This document shows positions 1 through 5,868 of a stretch of 5,868 bases of DNA, piece by piece. Source of the DNA: JAEUJT01 sp044225205 (GTDB lineage: Bacteria; Myxococcota; Myxococcia; Myxococcales; Myxococcaceae); assembly GCA_044225205.1 (NCBI GenBank), contig JBGAIY010000472.1:1-5868 (forward strand), given 5' to 3'. Under the pieces are notes generated by a model that was not told the origin of the DNA, did not search any database, and saw nothing but the letters and a program-made list of their open reading frames with translations. Numbering within the stretch: position 1 is the stretch's first letter; every line of letters starts with the position of its first letter. The translations under genes were made by a program, and so were the position numbers.

Positions 1-796
1 CATTGCCTTCGAGCCTTCGGCGGTGGCGCCCAGTGGGCAGAAGCTGGGGTTCGGCAGCAGCGCCCGCGCCACCGTGCTCGCCGCCGAAGCCGCGCGCTCG
101 GGGCTGAGCGCGTCGTATGACTCGCTCAAGCTGGCGCTCGTCGCCCACGCCGACGCGCAACAGGGCAAAGGCAGCGGAGGCGACGTCGCCGCCTCGTTCG
201 CCGGAGGCCTCGTTCGCTACCGCCGGTACGACGTGACGAAGTTGCGCAAGAGTGCGAATTCGCGCGGCTTTTCGTCGGCCCTCACCGAAGCCGAGCCGGT
301 CGACGCGCTGCGCACGCCGGCTCCCGCGTGGCCTTTGATTTACGCGTTCAGCGGTTCGAGCGCGTCGACGACGAAGCTCATTGCCCAGGTCGAGCGCGAG
401 TGGTCGGCAGACCGCCGCGAAAAATTCGTCGAGCAGAGCGACGGGCTCGGCGACCAGCTCGAGCAGGCCCTGGGTCGAAACGACTTTGGCGCCGTTCGCC
501 AGGCCTGCGAGTCGCTGCAGGCGTTGCTGTGGTCGCTCGGCGCCACCCGGCACGAAGGCCTCGAGCGGGTGCTCGCCTTGGCGGCCACGTTCGGGTGCAC
601 CGGCAAACAGTCAGGTGCGGGCGGAGGAGACGGCGCGGTGCTCGTGGCCCCCGACTTGGCGGCGCGTGACGCGCTCGTCAGTGCCTTGAATGCGCGGCAG
701 CTGTTCGCAATGCCGCTCGAAGTCACCGCTGGGCTGCAAGGTCAAGCGCTGGTGCCGCCGGTCTTGGCCGGTTGGCTCGCCGCCAGCTGGGGCTGA
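1..796 (+). CDS. Phosphomevalonate kinase, C-terminal part (5' end cut by window edge)
   Basis: This is a GHMP-family kinase that phosphorylates 5-phosphomevalonate to the diphosphate in the cytosolic mevalonate route to isoprenoids. The reading frame is open to the left edge (frame starts at base 2), so the GTG at 23 lies inside the gene. Counting residues from base 23, the ATP-binding loop is KLGFGSSARAT (7-17). The segment GKGSGGDVAASFAGG (48-62) is the most telling motif: the GSGxDVA stretch with its conserved Asp is typical of phosphomevalonate kinases rather than mevalonate or homoserine kinases. SGSSASTT (110-117) matches the family's G-x-x-AST segment, and KQSGAGGGDGAVL (195-207) is the C-terminal glycine-rich GHMP motif. 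About 264 residues are present; the family usually has 330-370, so roughly the first quarter is missing. It ends in TGA and faces the convergent gene 27 bases away. The assignment as phosphomevalonate kinase is strong; mevalonate kinase is the only realistic alternative. Confidence 0.9.
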   Translation, partial: IAFEPSAVAPSGQKLGFGSSARATVLAAEAARSGLSASYDSLKLALVAHADAQQGKGSGGDVAASFAGGLVRYRRYDVTKLRKSANSRGFSSALTEAEPVDALRTPAPAWPLIYAFSGSSASTTKLIAQVEREWSADRREKFVEQSDGLGDQLEQALGRNDFGAVRQACESLQALLWSLGATRHEGLERVLALAATFGCTGKQSGAGGGDGAVLVAPDLAARDALVSALNARQLFAMPLEVTAGLQGQALVPPVLAGWLAASWG

Positions 797-823
797 CGTC
801 GAACCTGGGTCACCACCGCTGCG

Positions 824-1210
824 TTACGGCGTGGGCACCGACACTTTCCACTGGCCGGCGACCTTCACCAGCTTCAGGTCTTCGTGCTTGTTGTTGGCGC
901 AGTTGAGCCGAATGCCGGCCACGTCTTTGCCGTTCTGTTTGAATTCATTCGCTTTCTTGGTGTCGTCGACGACGCAGACTTGCCGGCTCAGCCGGGCGAC
1001 GTAGAGGTTCACGCTGCTGCGCGGCGACTCGCCCTTGCGGCCCGCCAGCCCCTCGGCGTCGGTCAGCCACGCGACGGTCTCGTGGTCTCCGGCGCTGGCC
1101 GCGTCGGTGTAGTAGCGGGCGACTTTGAGCGCGTTGTCTTGCTCGGGCAGGTTGGCCGGGCCGCCCAACTCGGCGGCGAGGCACAAGGTCAACAGGTGGG
1201 TCGTGAGCAT
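824..1210 (-). CDS. Small probably exported protein of unknown function
   Basis: I do not recognise this 128-residue protein by name. Residues 1-19 are hydrophobic and end in an AELGGPA stretch that could be a signal-peptidase site, but there is no basic residue in the n-region, so export is probable rather than certain. Cys10 does not sit in a good lipobox. The mature part runs from helix-like residues (about 26-50, with ALKVARYYTDAASAGD) to a strand-rich C-terminus ending in GQWKVSV. That pattern is reminiscent of NTF2/DUF4878-like periplasmic proteins, which is only a resemblance. Cys79 and Cys104 could form a disulfide. The ATG lies 2 bases after the stop of the large membrane-protein gene and is preceded by GAAAGAGG (1218-1225 on the complement) with a 7-base spacer, so the two are very likely cotranscribed and translationally coupled. 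Confidence 0.75.
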   Translation of the reverse strand: MLTTHLLTLCLAAELGGPANLPEQDNALKVARYYTDAASAGDHETVAWLTDAEGLAGRKGESPRSSVNLYVARLSRQVCVVDDTKKANEFKQNGKDVAGIRLNCANNKHEDLKLVKVAGQWKVSVPTP

Positions 1211-1212
1211 CG

Positions 1213-3006
1213 TCAGGCCTCTTTCAATGCGGCCGCGTTCGGCGCGGTTTCAGGTGAGCGGCTTTCGCGCCATTCGAGAAACGCGAAGCCGATGATCAGC
1301 ATGCAGAGCAAAAACGCGACGGCGTACGGCTCGGTCGCTCCGCGGTTGAGGTGCTGGTACAGGTAAAACGTCATGAAAATCACGTGCAAGCCAATGAGCT
1401 GGCCCAGCGCGTTTTTCGTCGGCCGCAGCGCCAGCCCCAAGGCCAACAGGCCCAACATGTTCCAGTAGTACATGTTCACGGTGAGCCAGGTGAAGACGAG
1501 CAGCGGGCCGTACAGAAAGGCCTCGACGTCGTTTCGCGTGCGGCGCACGAGCAAGAAAATGAAGCCGGTGAACGCCAGCCGGGCCAAGAGAAACGACCCC
1601 GAATAGTCGCCGATGTCGACCGACGCCTGGGCCTGCTTGATGAGGGAGGGAAAGATGCCGGCCGTCAGCGCCGATTCTCCGGGCGCGGCGAACTGCAGAA
1701 ACACCGTCTTGAGCGAATATTGAATCGTGTAGAACTTTTCGACCTGGGCGACCTGAATGCGCTGGGCGTACTTGGCCCACGAGTCGAGCCCGAACATCGC
1801 CGTGGCCACCGCCGCCAGCGCCACTCCGGTGACGCCCGCCGCGACGACGAAGCGAACGTGCTCGGCGCGCAGCTTCTTCGTCTTCATGAATTCGGCCGCG
1901 GCGCGCAGCAACATCGCCACGCCGAACCAGAGTGGAAAGAGCTTGGTCGCGACGGCGTACGCGAAGAAGCCGCCGGCCGTGGCGTAGCGGCCCCGCTTGA
2001 GAAAGCAGGCGGTCATGCCGAGTGAAAACAGCCAGTCCCATCGCAAGAAGCTGCCCGACAGGTAGTCGAAGACAATGGGCGGGGCGGCCCACAGCACCAG
2101 GCCGACGCACGCGGCTTTTCGGCCAAACGTATTGGCGACGAACAGCCACATCACCAGCATCAGCACCATGTCGAGCCAGCCGATCAACGCCTGGTTGAAC
2201 GGGGTGAGTGGCAAGAGGCGAGAGACCGGGTGGGCGACAATCGACCAGGCCGGCGAATTCGAATTGCCGTGGTCGCTGACGACTTGCTGCCAGTTGATCG
2301 GCCAGAGCCTCGCCATGGTGGCCCAGTCGGCCTTGAACGCTTCCCACGAGTCGTCTGAAAACTGGGCCCGCACCCGGCCGGAGTCTTTCAAGGCCTCGTC
2401 GACCGACACTTCATTGAAGGTCTCGAGCTCACGGGTGCGGGTGACGTTGCCCAGCGCGTGCGGCCCCTCGCGGTCGGCCAGCAGCGTCGCTTTGTACAGG
2501 TCGAACCACCCAATTTCTTTCTGGTATTTGGCGCCGAAGTAGAAGTGGTACTGCTCCCAGGGGTGCACGAGCGGCAGCGACGAGGTCACCAGCCCCCACC
2601 ACAACCACCCGCCCACCAGCGCGACTGACGCCAGCACGGCGACGTGTCGGTGCGGCGCCTTCACCTTGGCCAGGCCCACGCCTTTCGCGAGCTCTGCCGA
2701 ACTGGCCCGAAACGACTCTTGTCGGGGCGAGAGCCCCTCGGGGTCGGTCTTCTGGGTGAAGGCGGCTCGCACGAGCCAGGCCACGAGGCCGATGATCGGC
2801 GCCGCGAGCAAGGTGTAGGCGACGCTGCCGTTGGCACGCAGGGTGCCGTAGTTGGCCCAAGCGAACACCATGAGCCCCGCGACGGTGGCGAACGCCGCCT
2901 GGCGGGCTCGCGCGTACCGCTCCGGAGCGACAACATCGAGCACGAGCAGCCCAATCGACGCCTCGAGAAGCACTATTTTCAAGATGCCCGAGATGAAGTG
3001 ATTCAT
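1213..3006 (-). CDS. Polytopic membrane protein, probable GT-C/GT87-like glycosyltransferase
   Basis: This 597-residue inner-membrane protein has hydrophobic segments at about residues 5-26, 37-53, 61-82, 121-142, 272-294, 298-316, 323-336, 343-370, 385-405, 472-487, 497-525, 532-550 and 560-577. A long hydrophilic loop (about 144-270) lies between the fourth and fifth segments. It opens with HPWEQYHFYFGAKYQKE (148-164), a conserved-looking acidic/aromatic motif in the position where GT-C enzymes carry catalytic loops. The later KLFPLWFG (355-362) resembles the K-x-x-P signature of GT87/DUF2029 polyprenyl-phosphate-dependent mannosyltransferases. The membrane topology is clear; the transferase activity and any substrate are inference. 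It could also be a related non-enzymatic or polymer-biosynthesis membrane protein. The ATG is preceded by GGAG (3012-3015 on the complement) with a 5-base spacer. It is the first gene of a minus-strand pair with the small exported protein and is transcribed away from mrp. Confidence 0.8.
   Translation of the reverse strand: MNHFISGILKIVLLEASIGLLVLDVVAPERYARARQAAFATVAGLMVFAWANYGTLRANGSVAYTLLAAPIIGLVAWLVRAAFTQKTDPEGLSPRQESFRASSAELAKGVGLAKVKAPHRHVAVLASVALVGGWLWWGLVTSSLPLVHPWEQYHFYFGAKYQKEIGWFDLYKATLLADREGPHALGNVTRTRELETFNEVSVDEALKDSGRVRAQFSDDSWEAFKADWATMARLWPINWQQVVSDHGNSNSPAWSIVAHPVSRLLPLTPFNQALIGWLDMVLMLVMWLFVANTFGRKAACVGLVLWAAPPIVFDYLSGSFLRWDWLFSLGMTACFLKRGRYATAGGFFAYAVATKLFPLWFGVAMLLRAAAEFMKTKKLRAEHVRFVVAAGVTGVALAAVATAMFGLDSWAKYAQRIQVAQVEKFYTIQYSLKTVFLQFAAPGESALTAGIFPSLIKQAQASVDIGDYSGSFLLARLAFTGFIFLLVRRTRNDVEAFLYGPLLVFTWLTVNMYYWNMLGLLALGLALRPTKNALGQLIGLHVIFMTFYLYQHLNRGATEPYAVAFLLCMLIIGFAFLEWRESRSPETAPNAAALKEA
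1218..1225 (-). promoter_or_regulatory. Ribosome binding site of the small exported protein
   Basis: The complement reads GAAAGAGG, 7 bases before the ATG at 1210. The site lies inside the last codons of the upstream membrane-protein gene, which fits translational coupling and supports the chosen start. Confidence 0.6.
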
Positions 3007-3011
3007 CGGTG

Positions 3012-3015
3012 CTCC
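3012..3015 (-). promoter_or_regulatory. Ribosome binding site of the polytopic membrane protein
   Basis: The complement reads GGAG with a 5-base spacer (CACCG) before ATG 3006. It supports the start at the first methionine, directly before the first hydrophobic segment. Confidence 0.55.
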
Positions 3016-3041
3016 GGAGTCGAGGGTCGTGCGTCGCGGTT

Positions 3042-3051
3042 CATTGCAATG
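3042..3051. repeat. Perfect 10-bp palindrome in the divergent intergenic region
   Basis: CATTGCAATG is its own reverse complement, and the symmetry stops there because the flanking bases (T on both sides) do not pair. It lies 36 bases from the membrane-protein ATG and about 98 bases from the mrp ATG. A short palindrome can be an operator half for a dimeric regulator, but 10 bp is also expected by chance at some frequency, and no second copy was noticed in the window. Confidence 0.3.
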
Positions 3052-3137
3052 TTTGGGGCTGCCCGTCTAGCGCGAGTTGGCGCTCGGCGAAGCTTGCGAA
3101 TGGCGGCGCTCACCCGTATTGGTGCCCAGTTCTCTTT

Positions 3138-3141
3138 GGAG
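3138..3141 (+). promoter_or_regulatory. Ribosome binding site of mrp
   Basis: GGAG is followed by an 8-base spacer and ATG 3150. It decides the start against the longer open frame that begins at 3009, which has no such signal. Confidence 0.6.
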
Positions 3142-3149
3142 TGACCGCC

Positions 3150-4241
3150 ATGAGTGTTCAAGAACGCGACATTTTCAACGCCCTGTCGAAGGTGATGGAC
3201 CCCGACCTCAGCACCGACATCGTCAAGGCGGGCATGATCAAAGACCTCAAGGTCGAGGGTGCGAACGTGTCGCTGCGCATCGAGCTGACGACGCCCGCGT
3301 GCCCCATGAAAGAGCAGATTCAAAAAGACGCCGAGCGCGAGCTCAAAGCCGTGCCCGGTCTGGGCACGTTGAAACTCGAAATGACGTCGAAGGTGCGCGC
3401 GGCGCCCAAAGGGCAGTCGAAAGACAACTCCATGCTGCCCGACGTGAAGAACGTCGTGCTCGTGGGCGCGGGCAAGGGCGGCGTCGGCAAGTCGACGGTT
3501 GCGTTGAACCTCGCGGTGGCCTTGGCGCGACACGGGGCGAAGGTCGGCCTGCTCGACGCCGACTTTCACGGCCCGTCGTTGCCGGTCATGACCGGCGTCA
3601 AGCGCAAGCCGGTCTCGCGCGACGGCAAGGTGCTCGAGCCCATTGAAGCCCACGGCCTCAAAGTCATGTCGATCGGCTTTTTGATCGACGCCGACCAGGC
3701 GCTCATTTGGCGCGGCCCCATGATTCACGGCGCCCTGACCCAGCTCGTTCGCGACGTGGCCTGGGGCGAACTCGACTACCTCGTGCTCGACTTGCCTCCC
3801 GGCACGGGCGACGTGCCGCTCACCGTCGCGCAGCAAGTGCGAAGCGCGGGGGCGGTGCTCGTCACCACGCCGCAAGACGTGGCGCTCGCCGACGTCATTC
3901 GCGCCAAGCAAATGTTCGACAAATTGCACATACCCGTGCTCGGCATTGTCGAAAACATGAACCAATTCATTTGCCCCCACTGCGGCAAGACCACCCACAT
4001 TTTCGACACCGGCGGTGGCCGCAAAGCCGCCGAGATGATGGACATGGCCTTTTTGGGCGAAGTGCCGCTCGACTTGAAAATTCGACAAGCTCGAGACCGC
4101 GGCTTGCCCAATTGCGCCGGTTCACCCGAAAGCCCCGACGCCGACGCCTTCATGAAGATCGCTCTCCGCGTGGCCGCCCGCATTTCGCAAGAAAATGCCT
4201 CGCGCCAAGGCCCGGCGCTCAACGTGTCGGCGGCGAGCTGA
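3150..4241 (+). CDS. mrp: Mrp/ApbC-type iron-sulfur cluster carrier ATPase
   Basis: This 363-residue cytosolic protein is a scaffold or carrier that passes Fe-S clusters to target proteins and uses ATP hydrolysis. Residues about 1-85 form a MIP18/DUF59 domain with the conserved TTPACP segment (Cys51). The MinD/Mrp P-loop domain follows, with the deviant Walker A GKGGVGKST (108-116, both signature lysines present), DADFHGPS (136-143, switch I), LVLDLPPGTGDVPLT (211-225, Walker B/switch II) and the cluster-binding CPHC (275-278) after VENMNQFI. All family landmarks are present and the length is normal. The start was chosen at ATG 3150 because GGAG (3138-3141) stands 8 bases upstream and because the homologous domain begins here; the frame extends 47 codons further upstream without a site or family similarity. 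It heads a plus-strand unit with the two downstream genes, 48 bases from the next likely start codon. The Tyr usually seen in DADxYGPS is His here. Confidence 0.95.
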   Translation: MSVQERDIFNALSKVMDPDLSTDIVKAGMIKDLKVEGANVSLRIELTTPACPMKEQIQKDAERELKAVPGLGTLKLEMTSKVRAAPKGQSKDNSMLPDVKNVVLVGAGKGGVGKSTVALNLAVALARHGAKVGLLDADFHGPSLPVMTGVKRKPVSRDGKVLEPIEAHGLKVMSIGFLIDADQALIWRGPMIHGALTQLVRDVAWGELDYLVLDLPPGTGDVPLTVAQQVRSAGAVLVTTPQDVALADVIRAKQMFDKLHIPVLGIVENMNQFICPHCGKTTHIFDTGGGRKAAEMMDMAFLGEVPLDLKIRQARDRGLPNCAGSPESPDADAFMKIALRVAARISQENASRQGPALNVSAAS

Positions 4242-4289
4242 GGCGTGGGTACTACCGCCCTCACAGACCTGCTAACTTCACACGCCCAC

Positions 4290-4775
4290 ATGGCCGATCA
4301 CATGCCCGACGAAGAAGACCCTTTGGCCGACGACGAGAGCCCCGAAGAAAAGGCCAGCAGCACGAGCTTCGTGCCCGAATTCGTGCGGAGCATGGCGTGG
4401 GCCGGGGTCGGCGCGGTCTTCATGTCAGAAGAGGGCATTCGGCGGCTCGCGGGCCAGCTCAAGTTGCCCAAAGAAGCGCTCGGGTTTTTGCTGTCGCAAG
4501 CCGAGAAGACGAAAGACGACATTGGCCGGGTCGTCTCTGAAGAAGTTCGCAAGCTGCTGCAGTCAGACAAGCTGCGCGACGAGCTGCTCAAGCTCATCGC
4601 CGGCATGACCATCGAAGTGCGGGCCGAGGTGAAGCTCGTGCCCGACCGCGTGAAGGGCCAAGCCCCTTCGCTGTTGCCCAAGGTGGCCGTGCGCAAGAAG
4701 ACGAAGTACGCCGGCGAAAAAGACCGCGGCAAAGCCAAGCGCGACCACACCGCCGATGACGACGAAGAGCACTGA
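4290..4775 (+). CDS. Helical charged protein downstream of mrp, function unknown
   Basis: I know of no named function for this protein. From ATG 4290 it has 161 residues: a strongly acidic N-terminus (residues 1-22, rich in D and E), then a compact, mostly helical core (about 27-119) starting with SFVPEFVRSMAWAGVGAVFM and containing LAGQLKLPKEALGFLLSQAEKTKDD (described here as one amphipathic stretch, 53-77). The core closes with the strand-like MTIEVRAEVKLVPD (106-119). The tail is basic (about 131-152) and ends acidic. There is no signal peptide; the hydrophobic 35-45 patch is short for a membrane segment. It resembles, from memory, a protein found beside mrp in myxobacteria. The start is uncertain: GTG 4245 is 4 bases after the mrp stop and adds 15 residues but has no usable ribosome site, ATG 4290 also lacks one, and ATG 4302 is a third option. 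ATG 4290 is preferred because the acidic N-terminus follows it. Confidence 0.75.
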   Translation: MADHMPDEEDPLADDESPEEKASSTSFVPEFVRSMAWAGVGAVFMSEEGIRRLAGQLKLPKEALGFLLSQAEKTKDDIGRVVSEEVRKLLQSDKLRDELLKLIAGMTIEVRAEVKLVPDRVKGQAPSLLPKVAVRKKTKYAGEKDRGKAKRDHTADDDEEH

Positions 4776-5145
4776 CCCGTCGTTCTTGAAGCGGCGCTTG
4801 CCGTTTCTGTTGATGCTGGGTCTCGGCTTCGTGGTGTGGAAGAGCGGGTTCGGTGTGCTCGCCACCGACCGCACCCTCGAGTGGCGAATACCGGTGTCGT
4901 ATCAAGACGTTCGGCAGGTCGACCTCCAGGTCTGGCGTGACGACGCCTTGCTCAAACGCGAAGAACGCTCATTCGCCGACGGGGTCAGCAGTGCGCTGAC
5001 CAATTCGGTGCCGTTGACCCGTGGCCTGCACCGCGCCGTGGCGACCGTTCGTTTGCGCGAGGGCCCGTCGAAGACCTTCACGACCCAATTCGACCCCACG
5101 ACCGACTCGACGGTGGTCGTCGACTTCGCGTCACGGCCACGGTGA
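4756..5145 (+). CDS. Small single-anchor membrane protein with extracytoplasmic domain, function unknown
   Basis: This 129-residue protein begins with a short basic N-terminus (KRR at 12-14), followed by one hydrophobic segment (about 15-36, LPFLLMLGLGFVVWKSGFGV). The positive-inside rule predicts the N-terminus inside the cell and the remaining ~90 residues in the periplasm. The segment could instead act as an uncleaved or cleaved signal. The extracytoplasmic part alternates hydrophobic and polar residues (WRIPV, VDLQVW, HRAVATVRLR, TVVVDF), which suggests a small all-beta domain. There are no cysteines or obvious catalytic motifs. Its ATG overlaps the last 20 bases of the upstream gene in a different frame, which indicates cotranscription and translational coupling; no clear separate ribosome site is visible. 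The arrangement ties it to the helical protein and to mrp, but gives no function. Confidence 0.75.
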   Translation: MTTKSTDPSFLKRRLPFLLMLGLGFVVWKSGFGVLATDRTLEWRIPVSYQDVRQVDLQVWRDDALLKREERSFADGVSSALTNSVPLTRGLHRAVATVRLREGPSKTFTTQFDPTTDSTVVVDFASRPR

Positions 5146-5207
5146 GCCGGCACCAGGGTAGCTTTCACCACCTTCGACCAGGTAATTCCGGTCTCCAGGC
5201 CAGGCGA
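5146..5207. other. Convergent intergenic gap, no terminator seen
   Basis: These 62 bases lie between the stop of the single-anchor protein and the stop of the YkgJ-type protein. I looked for a GC-rich hairpin followed by a T-run on either strand and found none. On the minus strand a frame stays open across this whole gap (5131-5209), which bears on the possible YkgJ frameshift. Confidence 0.4.
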
Positions 5208-5843
5208 TCATCGCGCTCGCACGACTTCGGCCAGCGGTATGGTGATGGGCGTCGGTTGGCCGCCGTCGGTGCCGCATTCTTTGGGGTGACTCACCACCAG
5301 CAACTTGCGGCACGCCGCCGGCCGGTCGACGTACACGGTGCACGCGCCTTGGGGGCCCAAGAAGAGGCAGCGGTTCTCGGGCACCTTGAGCTTCTTCCAT
5401 TCGGCGCTCAGGCGGGGGCGGGCGGCTTGGGCCTCCATGCGCGCCGCGTCGATGGGGTGCCCCGACGTCACCAGCGAAGCCAACAGCGCGCCCTCGTCTT
5501 TGGTGATCTCGACTTCGTAGTGGCAGCACGCGCTGCAGCCGTGCTGGCAGCTCGGGTGCACGTCGCGCACCGTCGACATGACCTCCTCCATCAACCGGTG
5601 GAGCGCCCGGGCCCGGGGGGCGCCCGGCTCGGCGGCGAGCAACACCGCACGGTAACCCTTCGCCAGGCCGTCAAGGTGCTCGAGAAAGCCTTGCATGTCT
5701 TCGCGCGAATACGTCGTGTGGTACTGAGAAATGATCGCCCGCAGCGTCGGCGTCAGTTTCGTCAGGTACTCGCTGAAGGCGAAATTCGGAGCGTCGTTGG
5801 TCGCCACGGCTGCCTTTGAAGCAACTTTCGGTCGCGAAACCAC
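5208..5843 (-). CDS. YkgJ-family cysteine-cluster protein
   Basis: Proteins of this family (CxxCxxCC/YkgJ, UPF0153-like) are thought to bind zinc or iron; no reaction is established. The cluster appears as C-x3-C-x2-CC at residues 99, 103, 106 and 107, followed by CLFLGPQGACTVYVDRPAAC (159-178), and Cys190 in the HPKEC segment. The eight-cysteine layout and the YxxRPxxCR signature are characteristic. Residues 1-95 are a helical lead-in with no signal peptide, so the protein is cytosolic. GTG 5843 is the most upstream start because an in-frame TAA precedes it, but it has a poor ribosome site. GTG at 5805-5807 (residue 13) has AAAGG (5813-5817 on the complement) with a 5-base spacer and may be the true start. 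The frame ends soon after Cys190, and relatives usually continue longer; see the finding on a possible frameshift. It converges on the mrp unit with 62 bases between stops. Confidence 0.85.
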   Translation of the reverse strand: MVSRPKVASKAAVATNDAPNFAFSEYLTKLTPTLRAIISQYHTTYSREDMQGFLEHLDGLAKGYRAVLLAAEPGAPRARALHRLMEEVMSTVRDVHPSCQHGCSACCHYEVEITKDEGALLASLVTSGHPIDAARMEAQAARPRLSAEWKKLKVPENRCLFLGPQGACTVYVDRPAACRKLLVVSHPKECGTDGGQPTPITIPLAEVVRAR

Positions 5844-5868
5844 GACAATTTCTTACTTGGTGAAAAAT

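Larger units (their letters stand above)
3007..3149. promoter_or_regulatory. Divergent intergenic region with start signals for both flanking units
   Basis: These 143 bases separate the minus-strand membrane-protein gene from plus-strand mrp and must carry promoters for both. The left end holds the GGAG ribosome site of the membrane-protein gene, embedded in the 8-bp palindrome CTCCGGAG (3012-3019). The right end holds GGAG (3138-3141), 8 bases before the mrp ATG. In the middle is the perfect 10-bp palindrome CATTGCAATG (3042-3051). A TTGCAA (3044-3049) followed 16 bases later by TCTAGC (3066-3071) could be a poor sigma-70-type promoter toward mrp, but the match is too weak to rely on. The mrp frame stays open back to 3009, so a longer protein is not formally excluded. 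Confidence 0.45.

Noticed and set aside
797..823. Possible bidirectional terminator between the kinase and the convergent gene
   Set aside because: Only 27 bases are present, with no inverted repeat of useful length and no T-run.
1250..2347. A 365-codon minus-strand frame inside the membrane-protein gene
   Set aside because: It is the same strand in a shifted frame, Arg-rich and without membrane segments, while the annotated frame gives a coherent polytopic protein.
3009..3149. N-terminal 47-residue extension of Mrp from the open frame at 3009
   Set aside because: It has no ribosome site, no family similarity, and would overlap the region that must hold the divergent promoters.
3003..4088. 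A 361-codon minus-strand frame antisense to mrp
   Set aside because: The Mrp product on the plus strand has all family motifs. The antisense product is His/Arg/Val-rich with no domain-like pattern, as expected from a GC-rich gene read on the opposite strand.
4242..4259. Small hairpin after the mrp stop (GGC-GGT / ACC-GCC)
   Set aside because: The stem is only six pairs interrupted by a 3-base bulge, has no T-run, and downstream genes continue in the same direction.
5603..5627. GCGCCCGG direct repeat (5603-5610 and 5620-5627) with an overlapping inverted repeat
   Set aside because: It lies in the middle of the YkgJ-type coding region and encodes Ala/Pro/Gly/Arg codons; the symmetry comes from GC-rich codon use and has no T-run, so it is not a terminator.
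5142..5819. A 225-codon plus-strand frame opposite the YkgJ-type gene
   Set aside because: The minus-strand product has the cysteine cluster in family order. The plus-strand product is Arg/Ala/Gly-rich with no recognisable motif.

Overview
The window is GC-rich (low-to-mid 60s percent by eye), densely coding, and reads as ordinary chromosome from a Gram-negative bacterium, most likely a myxobacterium-like deltaproteobacterium (Myxococcota). This rests on three things: a bacterial phosphomevalonate kinase, the Mrp gene followed by two small proteins that resemble (from memory) myxobacterial ones, and a large exporter-like membrane protein with no close model-organism counterpart. No database search was possible, so the taxonomic call is an inference.

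Layout, left to right. (1) Bases 1-796, plus strand: the C-terminal three quarters of a phosphomevalonate kinase, cut by the left edge. (2) Bases 824-3006, minus strand: a two-gene unit read right to left. A 597-residue polytopic membrane protein, probably a GT-C/GT87-like glycosyltransferase, is followed after 2 bases by a 128-residue probably exported protein of unknown function. (3) Bases 3007-3149: a divergent intergenic region holding the start signals of both flanking units and a perfect 10-bp palindrome. (4) Bases 3150-5145, plus strand: a three-gene unit made of Mrp/ApbC (an Fe-S cluster carrier P-loop ATPase with an N-terminal MIP18/DUF59 domain), a 161-residue helical charged protein, and a 129-residue protein with one membrane anchor whose gene overlaps its neighbour by 20 bases. 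(5) Bases 5208-5843, minus strand: a YkgJ-type cysteine-cluster protein that converges on the Mrp unit. Its C-terminus may be frameshifted.

How the genes work together: mevalonate-pathway isoprenoid synthesis (left edge) would supply polyprenyl phosphate carriers, which GT-C glycosyltransferases use, but nothing else ties the two genes together. Mrp and the YkgJ protein both suggest metal or Fe-S handling, though they are on opposite strands and need not be co-regulated. No RNA genes, mobile elements, CRISPR arrays or convincing terminators were seen. No gene-free stretch exceeds about 145 bases. I did not find a clearly new multi-gene system; the best leads are the two unknown proteins downstream of mrp.
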